The notes under the pieces: model-generated
Told to the model about the DNA's origin: nothing
Database searches by the model: none
What the model saw: only the letters and a program-made list of their open reading frames with translations
Assembly: GCF_016861605.1 (NCBI RefSeq)
Contig: NZ_BOLM01000003.1
Coordinates: 186,001 to 250,000, forward strand
Source of the DNA: Levilactobacillus wangkuiensis
Lineage (GTDB): Bacteria; Bacillota; Bacilli; Lactobacillales; Lactobacillaceae
Direction of reading: 5' to 3'
Length of the DNA: 64,000 nt
Shown: positions 9,164-17,699 of the stretch, piece after piece
Layout of the letters: each line of letters begins with the position of its first letter
Numbering within the stretch: position 1 is the stretch's first letter
Position numbers and translations under genes: made by a program

Positions 9164-9381
9164 GGGTTAAACTGGTTCTGTTTACGCCTCCGGGAGGGTG
9201 AAAATGAGACCGGTCCGCTGTGGGCGAACGTCTGGAGCCAAAGAGCGGTCTCCAGACTTACTTTGAGCCTCTGAAAAGCGAGTCTCAAAGATATCAATTG
9301 CCTAAGCGGCTTACGCCACTAAGGCAATTCCCACGGCTAAGCTCATTTTCACCCTCCCTGCGGCTCACACTGGTTTAACCC
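9164..9381 (+). repeat. Family A structured intergenic repeat, copy A4 (divergent)
   Basis: Ends are GGGTTAAAC and GTTTAACCC. The terminal stem pairs GGGAGGGTGAAAATGAG with CTCATTTTCACCCTCCC. Hairpin 1 is GTCTGGAGCC...GGTCTCCAGAC and hairpin 2 is AATTGCCTAAG...CTAAGGCAATT, different bases from the other copies but complementary. GCTGTGGG faces CCCACGGC. Antisense to the permease. Confidence 0.85.
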
Positions 9382-9426
9382 GTACATAAGCGTTTCATTT
9401 AATGAACAATAATCTCGTTGCTATCT

Positions 9427-9450
9427 GCCAACTTATAAATAAGTTTGGCA
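9427..9450. promoter_or_regulatory. Inverted repeat upstream of permease
   Basis: TGCCAACTTAT and ATAAGTTTGGCA form an almost perfect dyad of about 24 bp in the AT-rich region before the permease. It could be an operator or a short RNA hairpin. Confidence 0.4.
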
Positions 9451-9612
9451 CTAGTTAACGAACACAAACATGTATGATTAAAACTTCATGAGAAAAGGTT
9501 ACCTGATTTAGGGTCTTTTCGCAATCTTTTTTTATGCAAAAAATCCGTATGTTTGTTAATTCTATTTTCAAGTATGCCGCAAAATTAGTGTTGTTTCAAT
9601 CTGACCTGTATA

Positions 9613-9650
9613 CAAAAAAGGCCGTTAGCGGCGGTGTGCCGGTAACGGTC
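9613..9650 (-). terminator. Intrinsic terminator of the GNAT gene
   Basis: On the minus strand, ACCGTTACCGGC pairs with GCCGCTAACGGC and TTTTTT follows, 13 bp behind the stop. Confidence 0.85.
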
Positions 9651-9663
9651 TTCACGAAACTTT

Positions 9664-10182
9664 TTACAAAACCTTCTCGTAAACAAAGCAAACGTCGTCT
9701 GGATGGTAAACGCCAACGATTTGCCCGGCCTTGACGAACCCAAATTTTTCAATTAAATGTTGCATCTTGGCATTGTCCCGGTGCGTGTCGATCCGAATCG
9801 TTTCAGCATCTGGATGATTCTTTGCGATGTAGTCGAATAAGTCGCGGAACAATTGTGAGGCATACCCTTTTCCTTGGTGATGGGAGAAGATAGCTACCCG
9901 GTGGACTGTCACGTACTTATCGGTATCCTTTTGCCATTCACCCTGCAAGGTGTCGTAGGCGTGGTCTGGCGCTTCAATCACAGCGGCAACGCCCAACGTT
10001 TCGTGGTCATCACTGTTGTAAATCACTGCTCGGCCGTCTTCAATATCCCCCTTGATCACGTTGCGGTTAGGGTATTCGTTTTGCCATTGGTCGATCCCGG
10101 CGTCAGCGAGTTGCTTCTTGCCGTCTTCGATAATGTCACAAACTAGGTCTAATTCTTCAATCTTTGCTTTCCGTAAATACAT
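9664..10182 (-). CDS. GNAT family N-acetyltransferase
   Basis: 172 aa, one GNAT domain. Beta4/alpha3 with the acetyl-CoA pyrophosphate loop is VTVHRVAIFSHHQGKGYASQLF (Q-x-x-G-x-G/A form QGKGYA) near residues 91-112. The later strand IRIDTHRDNAKMQHLIEKFGFVKAG is the usual C-terminal half. It transfers an acetyl group to an unknown amine in the cytoplasm. AGGTGA lies 8 nt before the ATG. Monocistronic with its own terminator; repeat A5 lies upstream in opposite orientation. Confidence 0.9.
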   Translation of the reverse strand: MYLRKAKIEELDLVCDIIEDGKKQLADAGIDQWQNEYPNRNVIKGDIEDGRAVIYNSDDHETLGVAAVIEAPDHAYDTLQGEWQKDTDKYVTVHRVAIFSHHQGKGYASQLFRDLFDYIAKNHPDAETIRIDTHRDNAKMQHLIEKFGFVKAGQIVGVYHPDDVCFVYEKVL

Positions 10183-10238
10183 GGTGGTCTCACCTCATCT
10201 TAAATTTTATCTTACATTGGTTGGTGCTTTGTGCGGGT

Positions 10239-10535
10239 GGGTAAACCAGTCTTTGTCAGCGCCTCCGGGACGGTGAAAATGAGATTGTGGTCAAATTCGT
10301 TCCCGCCGGCGGGCTCATGGTGCCCTGCTGTGGGGCCCGGTTCCGGCCTGAGAAACGGTCCTTCACCTCGCCTTGAAACCTCACCAAAACCGTGAGTTTC
10401 CAAGGACGTCCCGTGCTCTAAGTTGAGAAATCCACTCAACTAAGACCACCGACACAGCTGAACACCTTGGCCTGCCTCTGGTCACTAACATTGACCCTTC
10501 ATTTTCACTGCCTCGGAACTGGCACTGGTGTTACG
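10239..10535 (+). repeat. Family A structured intergenic repeat, copy A5
   Basis: Left part GGGTAAACCAG with the GGACGGTGAAAATGAG stem; right part CATTTTCACTGCC and CTGGTGTTAC. Hairpin 1 is CTTGAAACCTCAC...GTGAGTTTCCAAG and hairpin 2 is CTAAGTTGAG...CTCAACTAAG. GCTGTG/CACAGC is intact. Antisense to the GNAT gene. Confidence 0.85.
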
Positions 10536-10555
10536 CATCCAAGCACAGTATTTCT

Positions 10556-10640
10556 CGAATTTCCGCTGCTCTCACGGCTAACGTGGGAGTAACCCCACAA
10601 TCAAGAGCCGGAGTGCCTGGAGGCCGCAGGTGGCACCTTT
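10556..10640. other. Short hairpin-rich stretch behind flavodoxin
   Basis: GTGGG-AGTAA-CCCAC and a GTGCC...GGCAC dyad occur just downstream of the flavodoxin stop. It may be a worn family A end, but the diagnostic boxes are missing and no terminator T-run is present. Confidence 0.3.
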
Positions 10641-10648
10641 AATACAAT

Positions 10649-11095
10649 CTAAACCTGCAGGCTAGCTAACACTTGGGCGGCTAGTGCGTCGACGCGAGTC
10701 CAGTCTGAATCGTCTGGATCCTGGTCAATCTTGACTGAGTCGGCGACCTGTTCACCGTTGCTGGAATTCAGCTGGATAGTGAGGTAGTCGACGGCCCGGC
10801 CAAAGTGGATGTGCTTCTTCGAACTGGAACCCAGGACGGCAAACTTGGTTCGTGCCAAATCAACTTCTTTTAAATCCTCAAAGAAGTCCTGGGCCTCGTC
10901 CGGTAAGTCGCCGTCGTGGAAGGTATAGCTAATCACAATAATGGCATCGTTCGCCGCTAAATCAAAGGCGTTGGCCTGTGAAATCTCAGTAATCACGGTC
11001 TGTGCCCGGGACGCCAGTTGCGCTTGCACGTGGCCAGCAATGGCCCGGTTGCGACCAGATTGACTGGCAAATATAATCTGAATTGATGGTGTCAT
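10649..11095 (-). CDS. Flavodoxin
   Basis: 148 aa, the usual size of short-chain flavodoxins. The FMN phosphate loop is IIFASQSGRNRAIA at residues 7-20 (S-x-S-G-x form). The isoalloxazine-contacting loops are SYTFHDGDLPDEAQDFFEDL at about 57-76 and VLGSSSKKHIHFGRAVDYL at about 88-106. It is a cytoplasmic one/two-electron carrier whose partner is not evident from neighbours. GAGGAG lies about 11 nt before the ATG. The gene stands alone. I see no convincing terminator between its stop and repeat A5. Confidence 0.9.
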   Translation of the reverse strand: MTPSIQIIFASQSGRNRAIAGHVQAQLASRAQTVITEISQANAFDLAANDAIIVISYTFHDGDLPDEAQDFFEDLKEVDLARTKFAVLGSSSKKHIHFGRAVDYLTIQLNSSNGEQVADSVKIDQDPDDSDWTRVDALAAQVLASLQV

Positions 11096-11313
11096 AAGTT
11101 AAATTTTCTCCTCAATCGATTTCAACTAGCCGCGTCCTAAAGCCCTTTAACGCCACTAGAAACTGCTAAGTATTATAGACCTTTTTGCCCCAATTCCCTA
11201 GCAAAAAGCAATCGTTCGCGTGAACTTTTTTCTGGGCCTGATGACGCTAATTTGACGCTAAGCCCCCGACTAATCCCGGTATTTCACAGGTTAAACCGCT
11301 CTCGCACCACACA

Positions 11314-11341
11314 GAAAAACGACACCACTAGCCGTGTCGTT
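11314..11341 (-). terminator. Intrinsic terminator of fabV
   Basis: AACGACAC/GTGTCGTT with TTTTTCT on the minus strand, 16 bp behind the stop. Confidence 0.9.
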
Positions 11342-11356
11342 CTCATCAATCTCTTA

Positions 11357-12556
11357 TTAAAACGATAATTTTGTAAATTCATCCGGATCCATCACGTTCG
11401 GCACCCCAGCGACACCGAATCCGTTTAGCTGACGAAACTCCTGCCGAAATTGTTGGTAGCCAGGAAAGTCCGGGGTGAAATTGGCCGGCGTGATTTGCGG
11501 CAAAACCGCCTCGACCACGTCCTGGATTGCTGGTGACAATTCCCGTGCATCCGGGCGCAAACGCCCGCGGCTATCCACTTCACGGTGGGTGCCGTAGACC
11601 ATGTCCCGAAATAACCGGTCAATGTGGTCGATGGGTTGTTCATGGCCGCCACGGTCCTGTTCGACCCGGTAGAGCGCCATGCAGTAGCGGGAAAATCCCG
11701 GAATCACCACGGACGCCTTGGTCGTCACGGAACGGTTGACGCTGACCAGCGCTTCCCCGCCCAGCGCTGCCAACTCGGCCTGTAAACGCCGCCCGCTGGC
11801 TTCAGCTGCCCGCTTGGCCTGGCCCAACGTGCCATCGTGATAGATGGGCGCTGTGACCCGGGGACCCTCGTAGGAATAGAGAATCGTTTTGAAATTGTCG
11901 GCCAGGACCCCGGCCGCCTGTAGCGCGTGGACCCAGAGTTCCCAGTCCTCACCGCCCATCACGTGGTTGGTCGCGGCGACTTCCGCTGCCGTCGCGGGTG
12001 CCAACGTGGTTTCGACAAGTTTTTCGTGTTCCAGGTCCAACGTGTAATCCGTGAGTGGCGCGCCCAACGGCTTGATGACGGAGCGCCAAGCCTCATCAGG
12101 ATTCACCGGATTTTTTCGTTTGGGCGCAGCAATCGAGTAGACCAGGAGATCAATTTTGCCACCGAAATCGGCCTTGATGGCCTGAATGACTGCGCGCTTG
12201 GTTTCCGGTAAGAAGACGTCGGCGTTCAAATTTTCTGCCAACAAGCCTGCTTTTTCCGCTATCTGCTTGAAGAAAATCTGATTCCACCAACCGGCCGTTC
12301 CCAAAAAGTCCGACCGTGGTGGGCGTTCGTACCCGACGGACAGTGTCGCCGCGCCCATGCCAAACGCCGCCGTGAGCCGACTGGCTAGCCCATAGCTGGA
12401 GGAGCCACCCAAAATCAACGCGTGTTTGGCCCCCGCGTACGTCCCCTGTTTCGTAACCGTCGCAATCTGTTGGGCCATCATTTGTTGCAGCCCTAAAGGA
12501 TTTACCGAACGCGCAACGTTACCTGCAATTTTTTCTGTGAGCGTCATCTGTGCCAT
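11357..12556 (-). CDS. fabV: FabV-type enoyl-[ACP]/trans-2-enoyl-CoA reductase (NADH)
   Basis: 399 aa, matching the FabV/TER family length. The Rossmann loop LILGGSSSYGLASR is at residues 47-60, followed by GWWNQIFFKQIAEKAGLLAENLNADVF, a family landmark. The catalytic Tyr-x8-Lys of FabV/TER is Y239 and K248 (IYHDGTLGQAKRA), distinguishing it from FabI's Tyr-x6-Lys. The enzyme reduces the 2,3 double bond of enoyl-ACP or enoyl-CoA, the last step of fatty acid elongation; FabV members are known to be insensitive to triclosan. GGGAGG lies before the ATG. It is not adjacent to other fab genes here, so it may be a second reductase or act on short enoyl-CoA. Confidence 0.88.
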   Translation of the reverse strand: MAQMTLTEKIAGNVARSVNPLGLQQMMAQQIATVTKQGTYAGAKHALILGGSSSYGLASRLTAAFGMGAATLSVGYERPPRSDFLGTAGWWNQIFFKQIAEKAGLLAENLNADVFLPETKRAVIQAIKADFGGKIDLLVYSIAAPKRKNPVNPDEAWRSVIKPLGAPLTDYTLDLEHEKLVETTLAPATAAEVAATNHVMGGEDWELWVHALQAAGVLADNFKTILYSYEGPRVTAPIYHDGTLGQAKRAAEASGRRLQAELAALGGEALVSVNRSVTTKASVVIPGFSRYCMALYRVEQDRGGHEQPIDHIDRLFRDMVYGTHREVDSRGRLRPDARELSPAIQDVVEAVLPQITPANFTPDFPGYQQFRQEFRQLNGFGVAGVPNVMDPDEFTKLSF

Positions 12557-12663
12557 GCCGTCGTCACCCTCCCGAGTATTTACCTATAAAGTACCACTTC
12601 TAGGGACGGTGCCGGTAGGAATTTGTCTTACCGCTTATTAATTTCACCCGCTTGACCAATTAG

Positions 12664-12694
12664 TTGTCACATTAGATTACGATTAGTGTATAAT
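12664..12694 (+). promoter_or_regulatory. Possible promoter of the ABC transporter gene
   Basis: TTGTCA and TATAAT are separated by 19 bp, longer than optimal, about 50 bp before the start codon. No better pair is visible. Confidence 0.45.
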
Positions 12695-12741
12695 TAGAAA
12701 ATAACTAATTTTTAAATTGATTCGTTGTGGAGGTTCATCCA

Positions 12742-14421
12742 ATGCTCTTATCCAAATACTTCCGACTAGCTGGCAAACTTACCCTGGTCCTGTTGTTACT
12801 CATCCCCTGCGCCTCCGCCATTGAAATTGCCGTCTCCTACTTGCTCCAACTGATTACGGATTCCGTGACGGGCCACGGCAGCTTGGCCTATGGTATGTTA
12901 TTTGCCATTGTCGTTAGCTACATTCTGGTAGATTCGCTGACCTACTTCGTTGAAGCCTACACGGAACAGGTCGTCTTGAACCGCATCATTTTCGGTGTTC
13001 GTAATCGCCTCATGCAACAATTTTTGCACCAAAATACCGGGGTCAGTCACGACCGCCAACAGCTGACGACCCATTACAATAATACGTTCACGACCACCGT
13101 TGACGTACTCCATAGCGATTACCTGCAGGGCAGCGTGAACGCCTACAAGCAAATTTGTCAGCTTGTGATTGCCCTGACATTATCCGTCCTGATTCAACCG
13201 GTTTTGAGTCTGATCATCGTGTTGCTGTGCCTTCCCGCGTTGGCCCTGCCCTTTCTCCAAAAGCGTCTCCTGGCAACCAACAAGCAACATATCTTAGCGG
13301 CCGGCGAACAATACACGCACCAACTCCAGGACCTGCTCAACGGGCTCCGGACCGCGCAACTCTTCCACCTGGAACGCCGATTGCTTCGCCGGTTTCAAAC
13401 CAAGAACCAACAACTACTGGCAGCGCAAAACCGTGACCAGCTCAAGCGTAAACAAGTCGGTGGTCTCAGTCAGTTATTGGATAATGTGCTGTACCTGGGC
13501 ACCTGGATTGTCGGCATCTATTTCGTCATGCACAAGGCCGTGACCCTGGGCCAGTTAGTCGCCTTTTCCCAATTGATGATTTTCATCGCGGAACCGATTC
13601 AATCCGCTTCGGGTTTGCTGGCCGATATCGTTGGTGGTCGCGAAGCTGCGAAGACGTTGGCTCCAGCATTGACTGAACAAACGATAGCAGCGCCGTCGAA
13701 AGCACCATCAGCCTTTCGGACCTTAGCCTACCAGGATGTCTCCCTACACTTGGCCGACCAGCCCATCTTGCAAAATGTCTCGCTAACCTTCGCGGCGGAT
13801 CAACACGTGTTGGTCGTGGGCAAGAGCGGCAGTGGCAAATCAACCTTGCTCAACCTGCCGCTCAGTCCGCAAACGACCTTTACCGGGACGTTGTGGCTCA
13901 ACGGTCAGGACCTCACCACGCTGGCGCCGGCAACCGTCTCCGCTCAGGTTGGCCTGTTGGAACAAAACAGCTACATTTTTAACGATACCATCCACCAGAA
14001 TCTCACGCTCTACGACCCGCAAATTACCGACAACCAGGTGAACCGGGTACTGACAGCGGTGGGTCTGGACGCTTATGCCACAACCACTGGCCAACAACAG
14101 GTCGTCAGTGCGCAGGGCAACACGCTGTCCGGTGGCGAAAAGAAGCGGTTGGCCATGGCACGCCTCCTCCTGCATCCCCACGGACTCACCTTCTTCGATG
14201 AACCGCTGACCGGTCTGGATCCCCGCACGGCCCACGACATGGTCGGTTTACTGACACGACCAGCCACCGCCGCGTGGGTCACTATCACCCACCAGTATGA
14301 CGCGCAATTATTTGCCTTCGCCGATGAAATCGTGATTGTCGACGCTGGTCGGATTGTCGCGCAGGGGCCCTTGCAGGCTGCTGCCATCCAAACCGGCCTA
14401 ACGCAATTAGATTTAATTTAA
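12742..14421 (+). CDS. ABC transporter, fused permease and ATPase (exporter type)
   Basis: About 559 aa: an N-terminal six-helix ABC exporter domain (residues about 1-300) fused to one nucleotide-binding domain. The NBD shows Walker A GKSGSGKST, Q-loop region LLEQNSYIFNDTI, signature LSGGEKKR, Walker B LTFFDEP and H-loop TITHQ. It works as a homo- or heterodimer in the membrane; cargo could be drug, lipid or peptide and is not decided here. The ATG at 12742 has GGAGG 8 nt upstream, whereas the GTG at 12727 overlaps that RBS. Convergent with the dus gene, sharing a bidirectional terminator. Confidence 0.9.
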   Translation: MLLSKYFRLAGKLTLVLLLLIPCASAIEIAVSYLLQLITDSVTGHGSLAYGMLFAIVVSYILVDSLTYFVEAYTEQVVLNRIIFGVRNRLMQQFLHQNTGVSHDRQQLTTHYNNTFTTTVDVLHSDYLQGSVNAYKQICQLVIALTLSVLIQPVLSLIIVLLCLPALALPFLQKRLLATNKQHILAAGEQYTHQLQDLLNGLRTAQLFHLERRLLRRFQTKNQQLLAAQNRDQLKRKQVGGLSQLLDNVLYLGTWIVGIYFVMHKAVTLGQLVAFSQLMIFIAEPIQSASGLLADIVGGREAAKTLAPALTEQTIAAPSKAPSAFRTLAYQDVSLHLADQPILQNVSLTFAADQHVLVVGKSGSGKSTLLNLPLSPQTTFTGTLWLNGQDLTTLAPATVSAQVGLLEQNSYIFNDTIHQNLTLYDPQITDNQVNRVLTAVGLDAYATTTGQQQVVSAQGNTLSGGEKKRLAMARLLLHPHGLTFFDEPLTGLDPRTAHDMVGLLTRPATAAWVTITHQYDAQLFAFADEIVIVDAGRIVAQGPLQAAAIQTGLTQLDLI

Positions 14422-14482
14422 AAAGACACCGCCCATCATCAAACCGCATAACTGGCTGATGGTGAGTGGTGTCTTCATTTTT
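14420..14482. terminator. Bidirectional terminator
   Basis: AAGACACC...GGTGTCTT with inner CATCATC...GATGGTG pairing and T-runs on both strands. It serves the ABC gene and the convergent dus gene. Confidence 0.85.
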
Positions 14483-14487
14483 AAAAT

Positions 14488-15483
14488 CTAATCGGTAAAT
14501 TCCGAATCCGCCAACAACTGGCGAACCTCATCCGTGGAGTGGGTCTCCATCATGGCATTCCGCAGGCTAGCGGCGTTGCGCTGGTTACGGACGTAAATCT
14601 TGAAGAACCGCTTGAGTGAGGGGAACCGCGACGTATCGAAGCGTTTTTCGAAGTCGTCGTACAGGTCGAGTTGATAGTTCAACAGGCCCAACAGCTCCTT
14701 GATGTCGTGTTCCTTGGGTTCCTTTTCAAAGGCGAATGGACTGGCAAAGATGCCCCGTCCAATCATGATACCATCGACGCCGGGATGTTCCTGGGCAATC
14801 TGGCAGCCTTGTTGGTAGGTTTCGATGTCCCCGTTGAGTTGTAACAGGGTGTCGGGAGCGACTTCATCGCGCAGCTTCACGATGTCGTCGATCAGCTCGA
14901 AGTGTGCCGGCACGCGGCTCATTTCCTTCTTGGTCCGCAGGTGAATCGTTAACAACGGAATGTCCTGTTGGAGCAGGAAGGTCAACCAGTCACGCCATTC
15001 ATCCAGACGACTGTAGCCCAACCGCGTCTTCACACTAACGGGCAAGCCCGCCGTCTTGGTTGCCGCAATCACAGCGCCCGCGGTCTCAAAGTTGCGGATC
15101 AGATCACTCCCACCGTGGTTCTTGATCACGGTTGCGTCCGGACAACCCATGTTCAGGTCAATGGCCTCATAGCCGCGCTCCTTAACGTCAGTGGCGGCCC
15201 GTTCAAAGGCCTCCGGCTCATTGCCCCAAAGTTGGGCAACCGGCATGTGGGCCTCTTCTGGCGCCACGTAGAGCCGACCCTGAACGGTAAATTTGGCCTT
15301 GGGATGGGTCACACTGATAGCGTTGGTGAATTCCGTGAAGAATACGTCGGGCGCAGCGGCCTTAGCCACGACCCGCCGGAAGATGGCGTTGGTCACGGCT
15401 TCCATGGGTGCCAAGCTAAAGAACGGCCGGTTTTCGGCCTTGGCGCGGTCCGCAATAGTTTGCCAGTAAGATGAATCAGACAC
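14488..15483 (-). CDS. dus: tRNA-dihydrouridine synthase
   Basis: 331 aa TIM-barrel flavoprotein reducing uridine to dihydrouridine in tRNA D-loops. Family motifs: the FMN-binding start FFSLAPMEAVTNAIFR (residues about 21-36), VAQLWGNEPEAF, the active-site LNMGCPDATV with the catalytic Cys, KTRLGYS, LLTIHLRTKKE (substrate-binding His), LNGDIET and GIMIGRGIFASP for the FMN phosphate. The C-terminal helical RNA-binding domain includes FPSLKRFFKIYVRN. The start is GTG at 15483 with AAGGAG 8 nt upstream. The subtype (DusB/DusC-like) is not assigned. Confidence 0.92.
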   Translation of the reverse strand: MSDSSYWQTIADRAKAENRPFFSLAPMEAVTNAIFRRVVAKAAAPDVFFTEFTNAISVTHPKAKFTVQGRLYVAPEEAHMPVAQLWGNEPEAFERAATDVKERGYEAIDLNMGCPDATVIKNHGGSDLIRNFETAGAVIAATKTAGLPVSVKTRLGYSRLDEWRDWLTFLLQQDIPLLTIHLRTKKEMSRVPAHFELIDDIVKLRDEVAPDTLLQLNGDIETYQQGCQIAQEHPGVDGIMIGRGIFASPFAFEKEPKEHDIKELLGLLNYQLDLYDDFEKRFDTSRFPSLKRFFKIYVRNQRNAASLRNAMMETHSTDEVRQLLADSEFTD

Positions 15484-15572
15484 GATAAAGTCTCCTTAAT
15501 GTAAGTAAATTTGATGTTTAGTCCGGTTTAGTGCAGTCCATACATTTTACCACGTTTAGCGGTGAAAGCTAG

Positions 15573-15600
15573 CAAAAAAGAGTTGCCCACAATGGACAAC
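15573..15600 (-). terminator. Intrinsic terminator of the PadR-DUF1700-DUF4097 operon
   Basis: GTTGTCC-ATTGT-GGGCAAC followed by TCTTTTTT on the minus strand, just past the stop. Confidence 0.85.
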
Positions 15601-15607
15601 CCTGTTT

Positions 15608-16573
15608 TTAATCGGTCCCGACAGTCACATCGCCATCTGACGTGGTCAGTTTATACTGACTCGTGGCATTCGGATGTAACCAATAACCACTGTGCCGCGC
15701 GTGACCCTTGACCTTGATATCCCCCATATCAGCGTCTTTGACCACGACCTTGGCACCGGCCGTCTTGGCAATATGGGCGGTGATGTCCCCATCATCCGTC
15801 GACGCCGTTAACGTCTTAGTCAGCCGATTGTTTTGTAAATGCACATCGCCATCCGCCGTGGCTAAATGGCCGCCACCCAGCTTCGTTTCCGAAACCCGGA
15901 CGTCCCCATCCGTGGCTGTCAGCTGGTTGTTCGTTGCGGCTAAGCGACTATCACTGATGCCGATGTCCCCGTCATCCGCCGTAACCTGTAGCCGATTGGC
16001 TTTGACTTGACTCGCCCAAACATCCCCATCGCTGGACGCTACCATCACGTCCTTTTGGACGGTCAAATTCATGAGACTGATGTCATCTGAACTCTTCACG
16101 TTCACCTGTTTGACGGTCAAGTCTCGTAGTGAAACGCCGCTGTTCTCCCGTTTGACGTCGATACTAGTCAGATGCTTATTCCGTGGCACCGTGATCAACA
16201 CACCGCCATTACTGTAGTCATCATCGCTGAACCCAACGATTGTCTGACTCTTTTGCTTCGTGGTGCGTCCTCCCCGAACAGTCAGGGTCCCCTTGGAAAC
16301 CGTTGCCGTTGGCCGCCCCTGGGTATTATCCAGGTAGCTGGCGGTTACCCGGTCGGTATTGCCGGCCTTGATGGTCACCGGCGCCTGGGCGTCCACCACA
16401 ATTTTATCGTAAGCGCCGGGCTGATAAGACAGCTTGCTACGCCGAATGACCTGAAAGCTCCGCGAATCGTGGGACCACACGACCCCTTTGTCACCATGAT
16501 TCCACCAGCCAATGCCGATTAAAATGGCCCCCAAGACCACTAAAACTAGCGCAATTTTTGTTGTGCGTTTCAT
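15608..16573 (-). CDS. DUF4097 family beta-strand repeat protein, membrane anchored
   Basis: 321 aa from the ATG at 16573, which overlaps the upstream stop as ATGA and so is translationally coupled. An N-terminal helix (TTKIALVLVVLGAILIGIGWW) acts as signal anchor. The remainder is a right-handed beta-helix built from short repeats with recurring SSDGDV / TADGDV / DDGDI units, typical of the DUF4097 adhesin-like fold seen in LiaG-type envelope-stress proteins. Probably extracytoplasmic. It is the third gene of a PadR / HAAS / DUF4097 operon, a widespread Firmicute arrangement linked to envelope stress. The exact biochemical role is unknown. Confidence 0.88.
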   Translation of the reverse strand: MKRTTKIALVLVVLGAILIGIGWWNHGDKGVVWSHDSRSFQVIRRSKLSYQPGAYDKIVVDAQAPVTIKAGNTDRVTASYLDNTQGRPTATVSKGTLTVRGGRTTKQKSQTIVGFSDDDYSNGGVLITVPRNKHLTSIDVKRENSGVSLRDLTVKQVNVKSSDDISLMNLTVQKDVMVASSDGDVWASQVKANRLQVTADDGDIGISDSRLAATNNQLTATDGDVRVSETKLGGGHLATADGDVHLQNNRLTKTLTASTDDGDITAHIAKTAGAKVVVKDADMGDIKVKGHARHSGYWLHPNATSQYKLTTSDGDVTVGTD

Positions 16574-17202
16574 AGTTTCCGCCCCCGTTCTGCCCGACTC
16601 CGTGGAATGAAGCGATGATAAATCTTCTGTGCCGTCCACGACAGAGCCCAAGCAACCTTACTCCCGATCCATTTCAAAATTAGCCAGCCAATCCAGCTTG
16701 CCCCCAACGCAAAGAACCCGATTCCTAGATAGAAAATTCCGGTCCAAGGCGCTTGGAAAATGGTGCTAACGCCCATGACCAGCCCCATGACGCCCACCGC
16801 AATGATGCTGAGGTAGACGGCTAGTGCGGCCACAAACAGGCTAAAGACGACTGCGGCAAACGCCAGAAAAAGCCCGCCAATCACAATTAAGATGGGAATG
16901 GTCACGGGCGTTGACAGTAGGGCCAAAATAATTAGCCAGACCGTCCGCACGTTGTTCTTCGTCGCCTGAACGGTCGAGCGTGACTGTGCGTGGTCGCCGG
17001 CCTGTTCCGTCATTTTAATGGAATAATCGGCGAGAACTTTGCGTGCCAACGACCGGGGTGACCCCAATTCGTCCACGGCCTGCTGGTAGGTCTCAATGCC
17101 GGCATCCAATAAGTATTCACGATAATATTCCACGACCTCCTGCTGCTCCGCCGTTGTTAACTGGCCGAGTAGCTTTTGCACGGTCTGAATGTACTCATTC
17201 AT
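16570..17202 (-). CDS. DUF1700 (HAAS domain) membrane protein
   Basis: 210 aa. The N-terminal HAAS signalling domain is MNEYIQTVQKLLGQLTTAEQQEVVEYYREYLLDAG followed by AVDELGSPRSLARKVL. Several hydrophobic helices follow from about residue 90 (VWLIILALLSTPVTIPILIVIGGLFLAFAAVVFSLFVAALAVYL and more), so it is a polytopic membrane protein. HAAS proteins are almost always encoded next to PadR regulators and relay membrane signals. Here it overlaps the padR stop by 8 bp and the DUF4097 start by 4 bp. Confidence 0.9.
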   Translation of the reverse strand: MNEYIQTVQKLLGQLTTAEQQEVVEYYREYLLDAGIETYQQAVDELGSPRSLARKVLADYSIKMTEQAGDHAQSRSTVQATKNNVRTVWLIILALLSTPVTIPILIVIGGLFLAFAAVVFSLFVAALAVYLSIIAVGVMGLVMGVSTIFQAPWTGIFYLGIGFFALGASWIGWLILKWIGSKVAWALSWTAQKIYHRFIPRSRAERGRKL

Positions 17203-17512
17203 CTTGGTTGCCCCCTAATAACTTTGTGATTGCTTGATTGAAATCCTGCCACTCGGCCTGAATCTCGGTCAGCCGCTGCCGACCACTCGTCGTTAGCCGA
17301 TAGTAGCGGCGATTGCGCCCCTGAAAGGGTTCGTCGTAGGTTTCCAGCCAGCCATTTTTCTTCAGCCGCCGGAGGACTGGGTACAGGGTCGATTCTGAAA
17401 TGGGAATCAGCGCTCGGACCTCCTGCGTCAACGTGTAACCGTAATGATCCTCGCGTGTGAGTAGGCCCAGCACACTGCCGTCCAACAACTCTGTGGGTAC
17501 TTGAATCGCCAT
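17195..17512 (-). CDS. PadR family transcriptional regulator (HAAS-linked)
   Basis: 105 aa short PadR protein, winged helix with LLDGSVLGLLTREDHYGYTLTQEV, the recognition region ISESTLYPVLRRLKKNGWLET, and the wing GRNRRYYRLTTSGRQRL. It lacks a long C-terminal dimer domain, as in the PadR-s2 type. AGGGAGG is 7 nt before the ATG. First gene of the envelope-stress operon and probably autoregulatory: a 13-bp palindrome TATATGACATATA lies about 23 bp upstream of the start codon. Confidence 0.92.
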   Translation of the reverse strand: MAIQVPTELLDGSVLGLLTREDHYGYTLTQEVRALIPISESTLYPVLRRLKKNGWLETYDEPFQGRNRRYYRLTTSGRQRLTEIQAEWQDFNQAITKLLGGNQDE

Positions 17513-17534
17513 GTGACTGCCTCCCTTGCAATAC

Positions 17535-17547
17535 TATATGACATATA
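17535..17547. promoter_or_regulatory. Candidate PadR operator
   Basis: Perfect palindrome TATATG-A-CATATA inside the AT-rich leader of the padR-HAAS operon. The ATATG/CATAT half-sites resemble PadR-type operators. Confidence 0.5.
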
Positions 17548-17618
17548 ATATCAATTCACTAATAATATACGATAGTCGTTAGGAGTTGTCAAGAGTTTGG
17601 TGGGAAATGAGTGGATGT

Positions 17619-17653
17619 AAAAACGACCTCGGCGTTGGGCTGAGGTCGTTTTT
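17619..17653. terminator. Bidirectional intrinsic terminator
   Basis: AAAACGACCTC...GAGGTCGTTTTT perfect stem behind the secreted protein gene at 17700-18440. Confidence 0.85.
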
Positions 17654-17699
17654 GGGGCACGAGGATTGAAACGTCCTGATAAACGCTGACCAGTTTTTC

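Noticed and set aside
17195-17531. Second open frame of 110 codons over the PadR gene
   Set aside because: The PadR frame has family motifs and the RBS; the other frame is a shadow.
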